From JAXHMM01 sp964528445 (GTDB lineage Bacteria; Bacteroidota; Rhodothermia; Balneolales; Balneolaceae): a stretch of 32,661 nucleotides of DNA. The notes under the pieces are model-generated. The model searched no databases, was not told where the DNA came from, and was given only the letters and a program-made list of their open reading frames with translations. The stretch lies in the NCBI GenBank assembly GCA_964528445.1, contig CAZGSL010000025.1, positions 1 through 32,661 on the forward strand, in the 5' to 3' direction. The position numbers and the translations under genes were made by a program. The first letter of the stretch is position 1; every line of letters begins with the position of its first letter. Below, one piece after another: positions 1 to 7,946 of the stretch.

Positions 1-1658
1 GGCAGGTCCACGCCCCGCTCGCGCGCCGTCCTGACCGCCTCCTCGTAGCCGGCGTCGGCGTGGCGCATCACCCCGCTGCCCGGGTCGTTGGTCAGCACCC
101 GCTCCAGCCGCTTGTCGGCCCGCAGCGTGCCGTCGGCTACGCAGACCATTCCGCCGTGGATGGAGTATCCGATGCCTACGCCTCCCCCGTGATGCAGGGA
201 GACCCAGCTGGCCCCGCTGGCCGTGTTGAGCATGGCGTTGAGCAGGGGCCAGTCGGCGATGGCGTCCGACCCGTCCTTCATGCCTTCGGTCTCCCGGTTG
301 GGGGAGGCCACCGACCCTGCATCCAGGTGATCGCGTCCGATGACCAGCGGCGCGTCAACTTTGCCCCGCTTTACGAGCCAGTTGAATTTGGCGCCCATCT
401 CGGCCCGCTCCCCGTACTCCAGCCAGCAGATCCGTGAGGGAAGGCCCTGGAACTGCACCTGCTCGCGGGCTTTGCGTATCCATCGGGCGAGGGAATCCTT
501 TTCGGGGAAGGTCTCCAACACCGCCTTGTCGGTGGTGTAGATGTCCTCGGGATTGCCGGATAGGGCGGCCCAGCGGAAAGGACCGGAGCCCTTGCAGAAA
601 AGGGGACGGATGAAGGCGGGGACGAATCCGGGAAAATCAAAAGCCTCATCCATGCCCCGGTGGTCGGCCACCTGTCCCCGTATGTTGTTGCCGTAGTCGA
701 AAGTCACCGCTCCCCGCTCCTGCATCCGGAGCATCGTCTCCACATGCGTAACCATGGAGTCGAGCACGTCCTCCCGATACCCCTCCGGATCCGATTCCCT
801 TTTCTCATCGGCCTCCTCAAGGGTATAACCGGCGGGGATATAACCCACCTGAAGATCGTGGGCCGAGGTCTGGTCGGTCAGGACATCCGGTATCACATCC
901 TTCCGGAGCATTTCGGGAAGTACTTCGGCCACATTCCCCAGCAGGCCGACGGAGAGCGCCTTCCCCTTCTCCCTGGCATCCAGCGCTTTATCCAGGGCCT
1001 CATCCAGCGACGTGCATTTCACATCGCAATAGCCGGTCTTCACGCGCCTGTCGATCCGATTTTCGTCCACTTCGATTCCGATGCACGAGGCCCCGTTCAT
1101 GGTGGCGGCCAGAGGCTGCGCACCGCCCATGCCGCCCAGCCCCGCGGTGACCAGCAGCCGTCCCTCGAGGGTGCCCCCGAACTGCTGGCGGGCGCATTCG
1201 GCGAAGGTCTCGTACGTCCCCTGCAGGATGCCCTGGGTCCCTATGTATATCCATGAGCCAGCGGTCATCTGGCCGTACATGGTCAGTCCCATCTTGTCCA
1301 GGCGCCTGAACTCGTCCCAGTTCGCCCAGTTCGGCACCAGGTGGGCATTGGCAATCAGTACCCTCGGCGCCTCCTCGTGAGTACGGAAAACCCCTACAGG
1401 CTTGCCGCTCTGCACCAGAAGGGTTTCGTCGTCTTCCAGCCGCTTGAGGGTCTCGACGATCTTGTGGTAGCACTCCCAGTTCCGGGCGGCCTTCCCACCT
1501 CCCCCGTAGACGATCAGCTCGTCGGGCTTTTCGGCCACCTCCGGATCCAGATTGTTCATCAGCATTCTCAGGGCGGCCTCCTGGTGCCAGCCCTTGCAGT
1601 TCAGCTTCGTTCCGGTCGGGGCTTTGATGGGCTCGGATGGAGGGGTCTGCTGATTCAT
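1..1658 (-). CDS. hutU: Urocanate hydratase (urocanase), C-terminus cut by window edge
   Basis: Converts urocanate to 4-imidazolone-5-propionate, the second step of histidine degradation, using tightly bound NAD+ as electrophile. The reading frame is open from ATG at 1658 to the left edge, giving 552 codons. The family is about 550-560 residues, so only a few C-terminal residues are missing. A glycine-rich NAD-binding stretch GLGGMGGAQP lies near residues 172-181. The family signature FQGLPSRICW lies near 403-412, and its cysteine falls at about residue 411, matching the essential Cys410 of the Pseudomonas enzyme. GSGPFRWAALSG and GRDHLDAGSVASPNRET are also typical. The start has no clear Shine-Dalgarno sequence. 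It is divergent from the peptide symporter gene. No other hut gene is visible; any partners would lie beyond the left edge. Confidence 0.97.
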   Translation of the reverse strand, partial: MNQQTPPSEPIKAPTGTKLNCKGWHQEAALRMLMNNLDPEVAEKPDELIVYGGGGKAARNWECYHKIVETLKRLEDDETLLVQSGKPVGVFRTHEEAPRVLIANAHLVPNWANWDEFRRLDKMGLTMYGQMTAGSWIYIGTQGILQGTYETFAECARQQFGGTLEGRLLVTAGLGGMGGAQPLAATMNGASCIGIEVDENRIDRRVKTGYCDVKCTSLDEALDKALDAREKGKALSVGLLGNVAEVLPEMLRKDVIPDVLTDQTSAHDLQVGYIPAGYTLEEADEKRESDPEGYREDVLDSMVTHVETMLRMQERGAVTFDYGNNIRGQVADHRGMDEAFDFPGFVPAFIRPLFCKGSGPFRWAALSGNPEDIYTTDKAVLETFPEKDSLARWIRKAREQVQFQGLPSRICWLEYGERAEMGAKFNWLVKRGKVDAPLVIGRDHLDAGSVASPNRETEGMKDGSDAIADWPLLNAMLNTASGASWVSLHHGGGVGIGYSIHGGMVCVADGTLRADKRLERVLTNDPGSGVMRHADAGYEEAVRTARERGVDL

Positions 1659-1816
1659 AACCGTAACCGTTTTCTTGCGTTTGCCATAAAGTAACGCACC
1701 CGGAAGTCTAAGTCTAATAGCACGGTGCTTGCTTCACTTTATTGGTTTATTTATCATGCGGCGGTTCTGCTTCTTTAGTATGTGCTTAACCATTCCCAAT
1801 AAACAGATGAGGTTGC

Positions 1817-3511
1817 ATGGCAAACGGCTACTCGGGTGAAGCCTCGGCTTCCGTACACAATGACTTTTTCGGCCATCCGCGTGGCCTCTCGACCCTCTTC
1901 TTCACCGAGCTCTGGGAGCGTTTCAGCTACTACGGGATGCGGGCCCTTCTCGTCCTTTATATGACGGCGGAGGCGATGGGTGGCAATCCCGGTCTTGGAT
2001 TCAGCGTAGCCAAAGCCACAGCCATTTACGGACTTTACACCTTTTTCGTCTACGTGCTCTCCCTGCCGGGTGGCTGGGTGGCCGACAAGATGTGGGGACA
2101 GCGGAAGGCGGTCTTCGTGGGCGGATGTATCATCGCCGCGGGACACTTCAGCATGGCCGTACCCATGATCGAATTTTTCTACCTGGGTCTGGCGCTGATC
2201 GTCATCGGCACCGGCCTGCTGAAGCCCAATGTCAGCTCCATGGTCGGCGATCTCTACCCGGAAGGCGGGGCGCGGCGGGACGCCGGCTTCTCCATCTTCT
2301 ATATGGGGATCAACTTCGGCGCCATCCTGGGTCCCCTGCTTTGCGGACTTCTTGGCGAAGGCTACAACTGGCACTACGGCTTCTCCCTGGCCGGCATAGG
2401 GATGGTCCTCGGACTCATATCCTACAAGATCGGCGGCAAGTACCTTGGCAGCGCGGGCGATCTTAAAGTGGACGACTCCGAAGAGGTTCTCAACCGGCGC
2501 AGCCGACGCTTCTACTCCGGGCTCTCCATCGTGGCCGCGCTTATCGTTACCTTCGTTTTCCTTGCCAGCTCGGGCGTCATCACCGTAACGCTGGCAAGTA
2601 TGGCCGAATATCTCGGCTACGCCGCCGTGATTATTACGGTGGGCTTTTTCGGCTATATCATTTTCTTCGGGGGACACAATACGGAGGAGAAGAAAAAACT
2701 GGGCGTCATATTCTGGCTCTTCCTGCTGGCCGCCCTGTTCTGGAGCGGCTTTGAACAGGCGGGCTCCTCCCTGAATCTTTTTGCGGCCGACCTGACCAAC
2801 CGCGCCGCCGGTCCCTCCAGCTTCCTGACCGGTTTCGGATCGCTGCTGATCACGTTTCTCGTAGCCATCCCGGTTACGTATGTCATCTACAGGATTATTA
2901 AACGGGAAGACATCTGGGACGTCGCAAAAATCATTATCGTTATCGCTTCCGGGGGCGTTGTTATCGGACTCTACTTCCTGCTGGAGCGTATCGGTCTTGG
3001 CTGGGAGATCCCTGCCAGCACCCTGCAACTGATCAATCCCACCTTTATCGTAATCTTCGCGCCCATCTTCGGGTTCATGTGGACCTGGCTTGCGGCGCGC
3101 AACGCCAACCCCTCCATTCCGGTGAAGTTTGGACTGGGCCTGCTTGGCCTGTCGGCCGGTTTCTTCGTGCTCTCATGGGGGGCCGCCAACGCCTCCGCGA
3201 CCAATCTTGCCTCACCCGCCTGGCTGGTGGTTACCTATTTCCTCCATACGGCCGGTGAGCTCTGCCTCTCACCCGTGGGACTCTCCTCGATGACCAAGCT
3301 GGCACCCAAGTCACGCGTCAGCCAGATGATGGGTATCTGGTTCGTGGCCGCCGCACTGGGCAATCTTTTCGCCGGTGTAGTCGCCGGACAACTGGAGACC
3401 CTGTCGTCCGACAGCCTCTTCTGGTACGTGGCCATGATCGTCGGGGGAGGGGGCATCGTGGCGCTTCTGGCCAGCCCGTTCGTCCAGCGCCTTATGGGGG
3501 ATGTGAAGTAA
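1817..3511 (+). CDS. POT/PTR2-family proton-dependent oligopeptide symporter
   Basis: Inner-membrane proton-coupled di/tripeptide importer of the POT (PTR2) family in the major facilitator superfamily. The 564-residue protein is strongly hydrophobic with roughly 14 membrane segments. It carries the proton-coupling motif ExxERFxYY as ELWERFSYYG at residues 31-40, at the usual place in the first helix. It also has the second PTR2 signature, FYMGINFGAILGPLL, near residues 170-185. A short GAGG-like purine stretch sits about 5 bases before the ATG. At 564 residues it is longer than DtpT-type transporters (about 500). It is divergent from hutU and converges on kptA with only 55 bases between. A role feeding peptides to catabolism fits the nearby S9 peptidase and hutU, but that is inference. 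Confidence 0.95.
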   Translation: MANGYSGEASASVHNDFFGHPRGLSTLFFTELWERFSYYGMRALLVLYMTAEAMGGNPGLGFSVAKATAIYGLYTFFVYVLSLPGGWVADKMWGQRKAVFVGGCIIAAGHFSMAVPMIEFFYLGLALIVIGTGLLKPNVSSMVGDLYPEGGARRDAGFSIFYMGINFGAILGPLLCGLLGEGYNWHYGFSLAGIGMVLGLISYKIGGKYLGSAGDLKVDDSEEVLNRRSRRFYSGLSIVAALIVTFVFLASSGVITVTLASMAEYLGYAAVIITVGFFGYIIFFGGHNTEEKKKLGVIFWLFLLAALFWSGFEQAGSSLNLFAADLTNRAAGPSSFLTGFGSLLITFLVAIPVTYVIYRIIKREDIWDVAKIIIVIASGGVVIGLYFLLERIGLGWEIPASTLQLINPTFIVIFAPIFGFMWTWLAARNANPSIPVKFGLGLLGLSAGFFVLSWGAANASATNLASPAWLVVTYFLHTAGELCLSPVGLSSMTKLAPKSRVSQMMGIWFVAAALGNLFAGVVAGQLETLSSDSLFWYVAMIVGGGGIVALLASPFVQRLMGDVK

Positions 3512-3566
3512 CCGCAAATATTCATAGGGGAATCGGGCTTCTCCTGTTCCGCGACCTGAGCATGCA

Positions 3567-4115
3567 TCAGATTACGATATGTTCCCGCGGCACCCGCCCG
3601 GTCAGCCAGATCCCCGGCTCGGTATCCGACCGGTAGTATACGTATCCCTCCCCGTGCATCACCAGGGCCTCCACCACCAGGACAACCGGCTTCCCGTGCC
3701 GTGCCCCCACCTGGCGGGCGTCCTCTTCCTCCGCAGAAAGATGCACGTACTGCCGCCCGCCCGGGAGGAGTCCCCGTTTCCGGATAGACTCCAGGTTCCT
3801 GTCCGCCGTGCCGTGAAAAAGCCGCTCCGGAGGCTGTCGCGGCTCGAGTCCCAGTTCGACGTCAACCGAATGGCCGTAACCCGCGCGGATGAACCGGCCA
3901 TCCCCGCTGACGCGGAACCGGTTCTTCTCGCTCTCCTCCATCACTTCGCGGATGCCGTCACGGCTGAGATCTCTGCCTTCCTCCCGTGCTTTCTCCACCA
4001 GCTGGGAGATGCGAACCCAGCCGTGGCGGTCCATCTCCAGATCCAGTCTTCCCGGTTCGTGACGAAGCAGGTAACTCAGGTATTTGCTCAGGGAAACGCG
4101 TTCCGAACGGTCCAT
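3567..4115 (-). CDS. kptA: RNA 2'-phosphotransferase, KptA/Tpt1 family
   Basis: Transfers an internal RNA 2'-phosphate to NAD+, giving ADP-ribose 1''-2''-cyclic phosphate. In eukaryotes this finishes tRNA splicing; bacterial substrates are unclear. I start it at the internal ATG at 4115 (182 residues), because this places the conserved SKYLSYLLRHEP near the N-terminus as in the family. A longer form could begin at 4163. Arg18-His19 of that motif match the first half of the Tpt1 Arg-His-Arg-Arg catalytic set. KNRFRV, IRAGYGHS, LFHGTA and ARHGKPVVL follow in the family order. IRAGYGHS replaces the usual IRANQGHS. The gene stands alone, divergent from the S9 peptidase and convergent with the POT gene. 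I see no RNA ligase or RtcB beside it. Confidence 0.93.
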   Translation of the reverse strand: MDRSERVSLSKYLSYLLRHEPGRLDLEMDRHGWVRISQLVEKAREEGRDLSRDGIREVMEESEKNRFRVSGDGRFIRAGYGHSVDVELGLEPRQPPERLFHGTADRNLESIRKRGLLPGGRQYVHLSAEEEDARQVGARHGKPVVLVVEALVMHGEGYVYYRSDTEPGIWLTGRVPREHIVI

Positions 4116-4194
4116 ACGAATTAAGATGTGATTTTTCGGCCAAACCTGCAGCATCCTCAACACAAAATGACCTTTCGAATCGCCGGAGAATTCG

Positions 4195-4202
4195 TATCAT
4201 TG
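4195..4202 (+). promoter_or_regulatory. Possible -7 element for the S9 peptidase gene
   Basis: TATCATTG resembles the Bacteroidota -7 consensus TAnnTTTG. It lies 33 bases before the preferred ATG at 4236, and TTTCG stands 17 bases further upstream. Weak match, assigned by eye. Confidence 0.25.
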
Positions 4203-4235
4203 AAGCTGCCAGTATCAAATCAACCCTCGTTTCCC

Positions 4236-6974
4236 ATGAGACCATTCGCCCTCATTACCCGATCACTCGCATTCTTCTTCATCGTATTTTGCCTTCTGGC
4301 CGGCCACACGGCCGTCGCCCAGGAGGCCTCCGACACCTCCCGGTGGAGCGTAGAGGACGTCATCAACCAGGAGAGCGCCGGCGATCTCGCTTTCTCCCCG
4401 GACGGTAATGCCGTGGTGTGGACCAAAAATCGGCCGGACCGGGAAGAGGACGGTTTTGTCCGCAATCTCTACCTGACCCGGCTGGACGTAAAGGAGCCGG
4501 ACAGCAGCTTCAAGACCGTGCAGCTGAGCCGCGGCTCGGACTCCGATTACAACCCCTTTTTCTCCCGCGACGGCGAAACCATCTATTTCCTATCCTCCCG
4601 CGATGAGGGCAACAAGCTCTGGGCCATGAGCGTCTACGGCGGGGAGCCGTACGCCGTCCATACCTTCGAGACCGGCATCTCAAGTCCCCAGTGGATGGGA
4701 GAACAGAAGCTGGCTTTCCGCTCCACCGACGGTAAAACCCTCTACGAGCGGGAACTCGAGGAGATGGAAGACAACACGGTGGTGGTGGAAGATACCGCCC
4801 ATTTCAAGCCCAGCAGGGTCTTCTCATTCGACCTGCAGAGCAAGGAGATCACCCGCCTCACCGAAAACGAATACCCGGTCAATGAATACGAGGTTTCGGA
4901 CGACGGACGATGGCTGGTCACCTCCCACGTGCTCTCTCCCCACTATACGGCCGATGCCGATCCCAAACCCAAATTCTACCTCTGGAACCTGGAAGAAGGC
5001 ACCCGCAGGGAGATCCTGGCCGAGGGCTACCAGACGCCGGGCAACTTTGCGTTCGACGGCGACAACAACGGATTCTATTTCGTATCGGTGAAATCCTCCG
5101 ATCCTCAGTGGCGGGGCGCGGGGATCACCCTTCTGCACTACTTTGACCTGCAGCGGGGCACCCCCGAACAAGTGCCTATCGATTGGGAATGGGGCCTCGG
5201 GTCAGGCTTCGACCTGGTGGGCAACGACCTTTTCGTGGGACTGGCCAACGGCCCTACCGTAAAGCTGGCCTACCTAGAGAAGACCGCCGACGGGTGGAAT
5301 AAAAAGTCCGTGGAGGCCGGGGAACGGAACGAGCATATCTCCGTAACCGCTGTGGGCGAGGATAACCAGAGAATCGCCTACGTCTGGTCCACCGCTTCCG
5401 ACCCGCCCGAATACAGGGTAGCCAACCTGGAAGAAACCCGGCAGAGGGTGACCATTCCCGACGGCGATGAACTTTTCGACCTGAATACCCACCTGGACGC
5501 CAAGACAAAGTCCCGCACCGAGGTGGTGCGCTGGGAGGGAGCCCTGGACGACACGGTATCGGGCATCCTCTACTATCCTCACAACTACCGCGAGGGCCGC
5601 TCCTATCCGCTGGTGGTCACCATTCACGGGGGACCCTCGGGGGTGGACACCGACAGTTGGGGCGAGTCGTGGACCGACTTCAACAACATCATGGCCCAGA
5701 AGGGCGCCTTCGTGCTGCAGCCCAACTACCACGGCTCCTCCAACCACGGACTGGAGTTCGTAGAGTCCATCAAGGGACATTATTACGAGTACGAGCTGCC
5801 CGACATCATCTCGGGCATCGACATGCTGGTCGAGCAGGGCAAGGTGGACCCGGACTCCATGGGCGTCAAGGGTTGGTCCAACGGCGCCATCCTTACCACC
5901 ATGCTCACCGTCAAGCATCCTGACCTCTTCAAGGTGGCCGCACCCGGCGCCGGGGACGTAAACTGGACCTCCGACTACGGCACCTGCGCTTTCGGGGTCA
6001 CCTTTGATCAGAGCTATTTCGGCGGCGCGCCGTGGGACGACACCGACGGGAAGATTTTCAACTCAACCTACATCCAGAAATCTCCCCTCTTCGAGATGGA
6101 GAAGGTGCGCACGCCCACCATCATATTCCACGGAAGCGAGGACCGCGCCGTGCCCCGCGACCAGGGCTGGGAGTACTACCGGGCCCTCCAGCAGATCGGT
6201 GAGGCCCCGGTGCGCTTCCTGTGGTTCCCCGGCCAGCCGCACGGCCTGCAGAAGATCACCCACCGCACCCGAAAAATGAGAGAAGAGATCCGCTGGTTCG
6301 ACCAATACCTCTTCGGCTCGCATGAGCCGGAGAACGAGGCCTTCACGGAGGAGAGTCCGCTGGCGGAAGCCCTCAGGAAGGAAAAGGTCGCACGAAGCGG
6401 CGCCCTCTATGGCGAACGGATAAACGGCACGCTGATTCCGGAAGCCGTGCCGCTAAGTCAGGATTCCATTTCCGTGGGCCGCTTCGAGGTAACCAACGCC
6501 CAGTACGCCGAATACCGTCAGCACGATTACCCCGCCTCCCGTACCAACTATCCCATAACGGGGGTTTCCCGGGAGGAGGTCCGGGGTTACCTGAACTGGC
6601 TGGGCGAGGTGACCGGCGAGGAGTGGCGGCTGCCTACCGCCGATGAGGCGGAACGCCTGCAAAAGGCCGCCCGGGAAAGCGCCGCTTCGGAAAATACGCT
6701 GAACTGGTGGGCCGGCTACGAGCTGACCCTCTACGACGTGCCGGACCTCCGCAGAAAACTGGGCGAACTGGAAGGCTCCCTGCTGAAAGAGGCGGGCTCC
6801 CACAGTTCACAGTCACTGGGCGAGGGATTCTTCTACGACCTCGGCGGCAACGCCGCTGAACTTGTCTCGGGCGGCGGCACCTACGGCTGGTCCGCCGTAA
6901 GCTTCGTGGATTCCCGGGGGGAAGCGGAAGAGCCGCCTCCCTCCTACACCGGTTTCCGGGTCGTTAAAAATTAA
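4236..6974 (+). CDS. Secreted S9-family prolyl-oligopeptidase-like peptidase fused to a C-terminal FGE/SUMF1-like domain
   Basis: Serine peptidase of family S9 with an extra C-terminal module. I start at ATG 4236 (912 residues), which gives a clean signal peptide: charged MRPFALITRS, a hydrophobic core to about 22, and a probable cut after AVA-Q near 28-29. An in-frame start at 4128 would bury it. Residues about 36-430 look like the beta-propeller (repeats such as AFSPDGNAVVW and FFSRDGETIYFLS). Residues about 440-695 form the alpha/beta-hydrolase domain with the oxyanion region HGGPSG, nucleophile Ser548 in GWSNGA, Asp636 in HGSEDRAVP and His669 in GQPHG. Residues about 742-912 match the FGE-sulfatase fold: GRFEVTNAQYAEY, YPITGVSREEV, EEWRLPTADEAE, DLGGNAAELV and the ending GFRVVKN. 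This tail has no cysteine, so it cannot make formylglycine by the known chemistry. The architecture is unusual. Confidence 0.92.
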   Translation: MRPFALITRSLAFFFIVFCLLAGHTAVAQEASDTSRWSVEDVINQESAGDLAFSPDGNAVVWTKNRPDREEDGFVRNLYLTRLDVKEPDSSFKTVQLSRGSDSDYNPFFSRDGETIYFLSSRDEGNKLWAMSVYGGEPYAVHTFETGISSPQWMGEQKLAFRSTDGKTLYERELEEMEDNTVVVEDTAHFKPSRVFSFDLQSKEITRLTENEYPVNEYEVSDDGRWLVTSHVLSPHYTADADPKPKFYLWNLEEGTRREILAEGYQTPGNFAFDGDNNGFYFVSVKSSDPQWRGAGITLLHYFDLQRGTPEQVPIDWEWGLGSGFDLVGNDLFVGLANGPTVKLAYLEKTADGWNKKSVEAGERNEHISVTAVGEDNQRIAYVWSTASDPPEYRVANLEETRQRVTIPDGDELFDLNTHLDAKTKSRTEVVRWEGALDDTVSGILYYPHNYREGRSYPLVVTIHGGPSGVDTDSWGESWTDFNNIMAQKGAFVLQPNYHGSSNHGLEFVESIKGHYYEYELPDIISGIDMLVEQGKVDPDSMGVKGWSNGAILTTMLTVKHPDLFKVAAPGAGDVNWTSDYGTCAFGVTFDQSYFGGAPWDDTDGKIFNSTYIQKSPLFEMEKVRTPTIIFHGSEDRAVPRDQGWEYYRALQQIGEAPVRFLWFPGQPHGLQKITHRTRKMREEIRWFDQYLFGSHEPENEAFTEESPLAEALRKEKVARSGALYGERINGTLIPEAVPLSQDSISVGRFEVTNAQYAEYRQHDYPASRTNYPITGVSREEVRGYLNWLGEVTGEEWRLPTADEAERLQKAARESAASENTLNWWAGYELTLYDVPDLRRKLGELEGSLLKEAGSHSSQSLGEGFFYDLGGNAAELVSGGGTYGWSAVSFVDSRGEAEEPPPSYTGFRVVKN

Positions 6975-6985
6975 CTCAATTTCCT

Positions 6986-7105
6986 ATGAAACTACTGCTT
7001 AAACTGGAAGAACTTTTTTTGCTGGGATACGGGCTGAAATATGCCGACGATTTTAAAAACACCCACCTGGGACGAATCGGACAGGAACCGGGAAGATTAG
7101 AGTAG
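6986..7105 (+). pseudogene. DUF4260 membrane-protein remnant with internal deletion (39 codons)
   Basis: An open frame from ATG 6986 to TAG 7103-7105 encodes 39 residues. Its first 12, MKLLLKLEELFL, resemble the start of DUF4260 proteins. The rest, GYGLKYADDFKNTHLGRIG, is nearly the family's typical C-terminal motif (GYGLKY...FKDTHLGRIG). DUF4260 proteins are about 110-120 residues with several hydrophobic helices; here that middle is absent and the two ends are joined in frame at a run of seven T (7014-7020). The simplest reading is an in-frame deletion of some 80 codons that left a non-functional remnant. It sits 11 bases after the S9 peptidase stop. A real short peptide or an assembly collapse is also possible. 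Confidence 0.7.
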
Positions 7106-7109
7106 GGCC

Positions 7110-7177
7110 CAGGCAGTCTGTTTCTCCTATATCGTGCCAAAACTTGATTTTAGGAGAGACTCTGACCATACTGCCTG
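7110..7177. repeat. Nested inverted repeat / potential stem-loop
   Basis: Outer arms CAGGCAGT (7110-7117) and ACTGCCTG (7170-7177) are perfect complements. Inner arms TCTCCTA (7123-7129) and TAGGAGA (7151-7157) are also perfect complements, around a loop of about 21 bases. It lies between the DUF4260 remnant and the methyltransferase start, so it could be a leader structure or the trace of an old insertion. There is no T-run typical of a terminator. Confidence 0.5.
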
Positions 7178-7211
7178 ACACACATCCCCGTAAGTCCAGG
7201 GCACCTACGTC

Positions 7212-7907
7212 ATGCATCAGAACCCGCTCCTCCGCTTTTTTCCCATTCACCACGACAAGCCCGATCCGGCGTTTGTCGCCGCACAGCTGCGCAAGCCGCA
7301 CGGGGACTTTGCCGAGAAAATTGCCGCAAAGATGGACGAGGGCAACACCCCCCTCTTCGATCTGACAGCCGAGGCCATGGAGCTGGACGGCAGCGAAAAA
7401 ATTTTGGAGATCGGCTTTGGGAGCGGACGAAACTTTGCGCGTCTCCTCAACCAGTACAAAAACCTGGAATTGTGCGGCGTGGATTATTCGTCCGAGATGG
7501 TGCAATCCTCCCGTAAACTGAACAAAAAAGCCATCAGCAGCGGGCGCCTCGAAGTGCGAGAGGCCCCAAGCGACCAAATCCCCTATCCCGACGACACCTT
7601 TGACAAGGTCTATTGCAACATGGTGATCTACTTCTGGGAGGAACCCGACCCGCACCTCCAGGAAATCCGACGGGTGCTTAAACCCGGCGGTACGTTCTAC
7701 ACCGGGCTTAGAACAAAGGAAAGCATGCGGAAACTACCCTTCATCGAACACGGGTTCACCCTCTACGGGATCACCGGATGGAGTACAGTACTCCAGCGGA
7801 ACGAGTTCCGTCCCGCGGAAATCCACACGCGACTCGATCCCCCCTTCGAGGAGGGAGGCGAAACCCTGCGCATGGAGTCGGTCTGCCTGTCGGCCGTGGC
7901 TTCCTAG
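7212..7907 (+). CDS. Class I SAM-dependent methyltransferase
   Basis: Soluble Rossmann-fold methyltransferase of the Methyltransf_11/25 type, 231 residues. SAM-binding motif I is LEIGFGSGR at residues 65-73. The acidic motif II region follows as LCGVDYSSEM. The post-motif stretch YCNMVIYFWEEPDPHLQEI and RVLKPGGTFYTGL are typical of small-molecule methyltransferases. The ATG at 7212 gives a normal-length N-terminus that begins MHQNPLLRFF. The substrate cannot be read from the sequence. The gene follows a nested inverted repeat and precedes the frameshifted lipoprotein gene on the same strand. The 104 bases between the upstream remnant and its ATG could hold its own promoter. Confidence 0.88.
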   Translation: MHQNPLLRFFPIHHDKPDPAFVAAQLRKPHGDFAEKIAAKMDEGNTPLFDLTAEAMELDGSEKILEIGFGSGRNFARLLNQYKNLELCGVDYSSEMVQSSRKLNKKAISSGRLEVREAPSDQIPYPDDTFDKVYCNMVIYFWEEPDPHLQEIRRVLKPGGTFYTGLRTKESMRKLPFIEHGFTLYGITGWSTVLQRNEFRPAEIHTRLDPPFEEGGETLRMESVCLSAVAS

Positions 7908-7946
7908 TCCCCGAACCCCTGAAAACCCAGGCCAGACCAAACGATT

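Noticed and set aside
1775..3028. A 417-codon minus-strand frame opposite the peptide symporter
   Set aside because: It is antisense to a strongly conserved membrane transporter gene and is low-complexity (D, E, G, Q, H rich), as expected from a GC-rich complementary strand.
5274..5918. A 214-codon minus-strand frame inside the S9 peptidase gene
   Set aside because: Shadow of the catalytic-domain coding strand; no family features.
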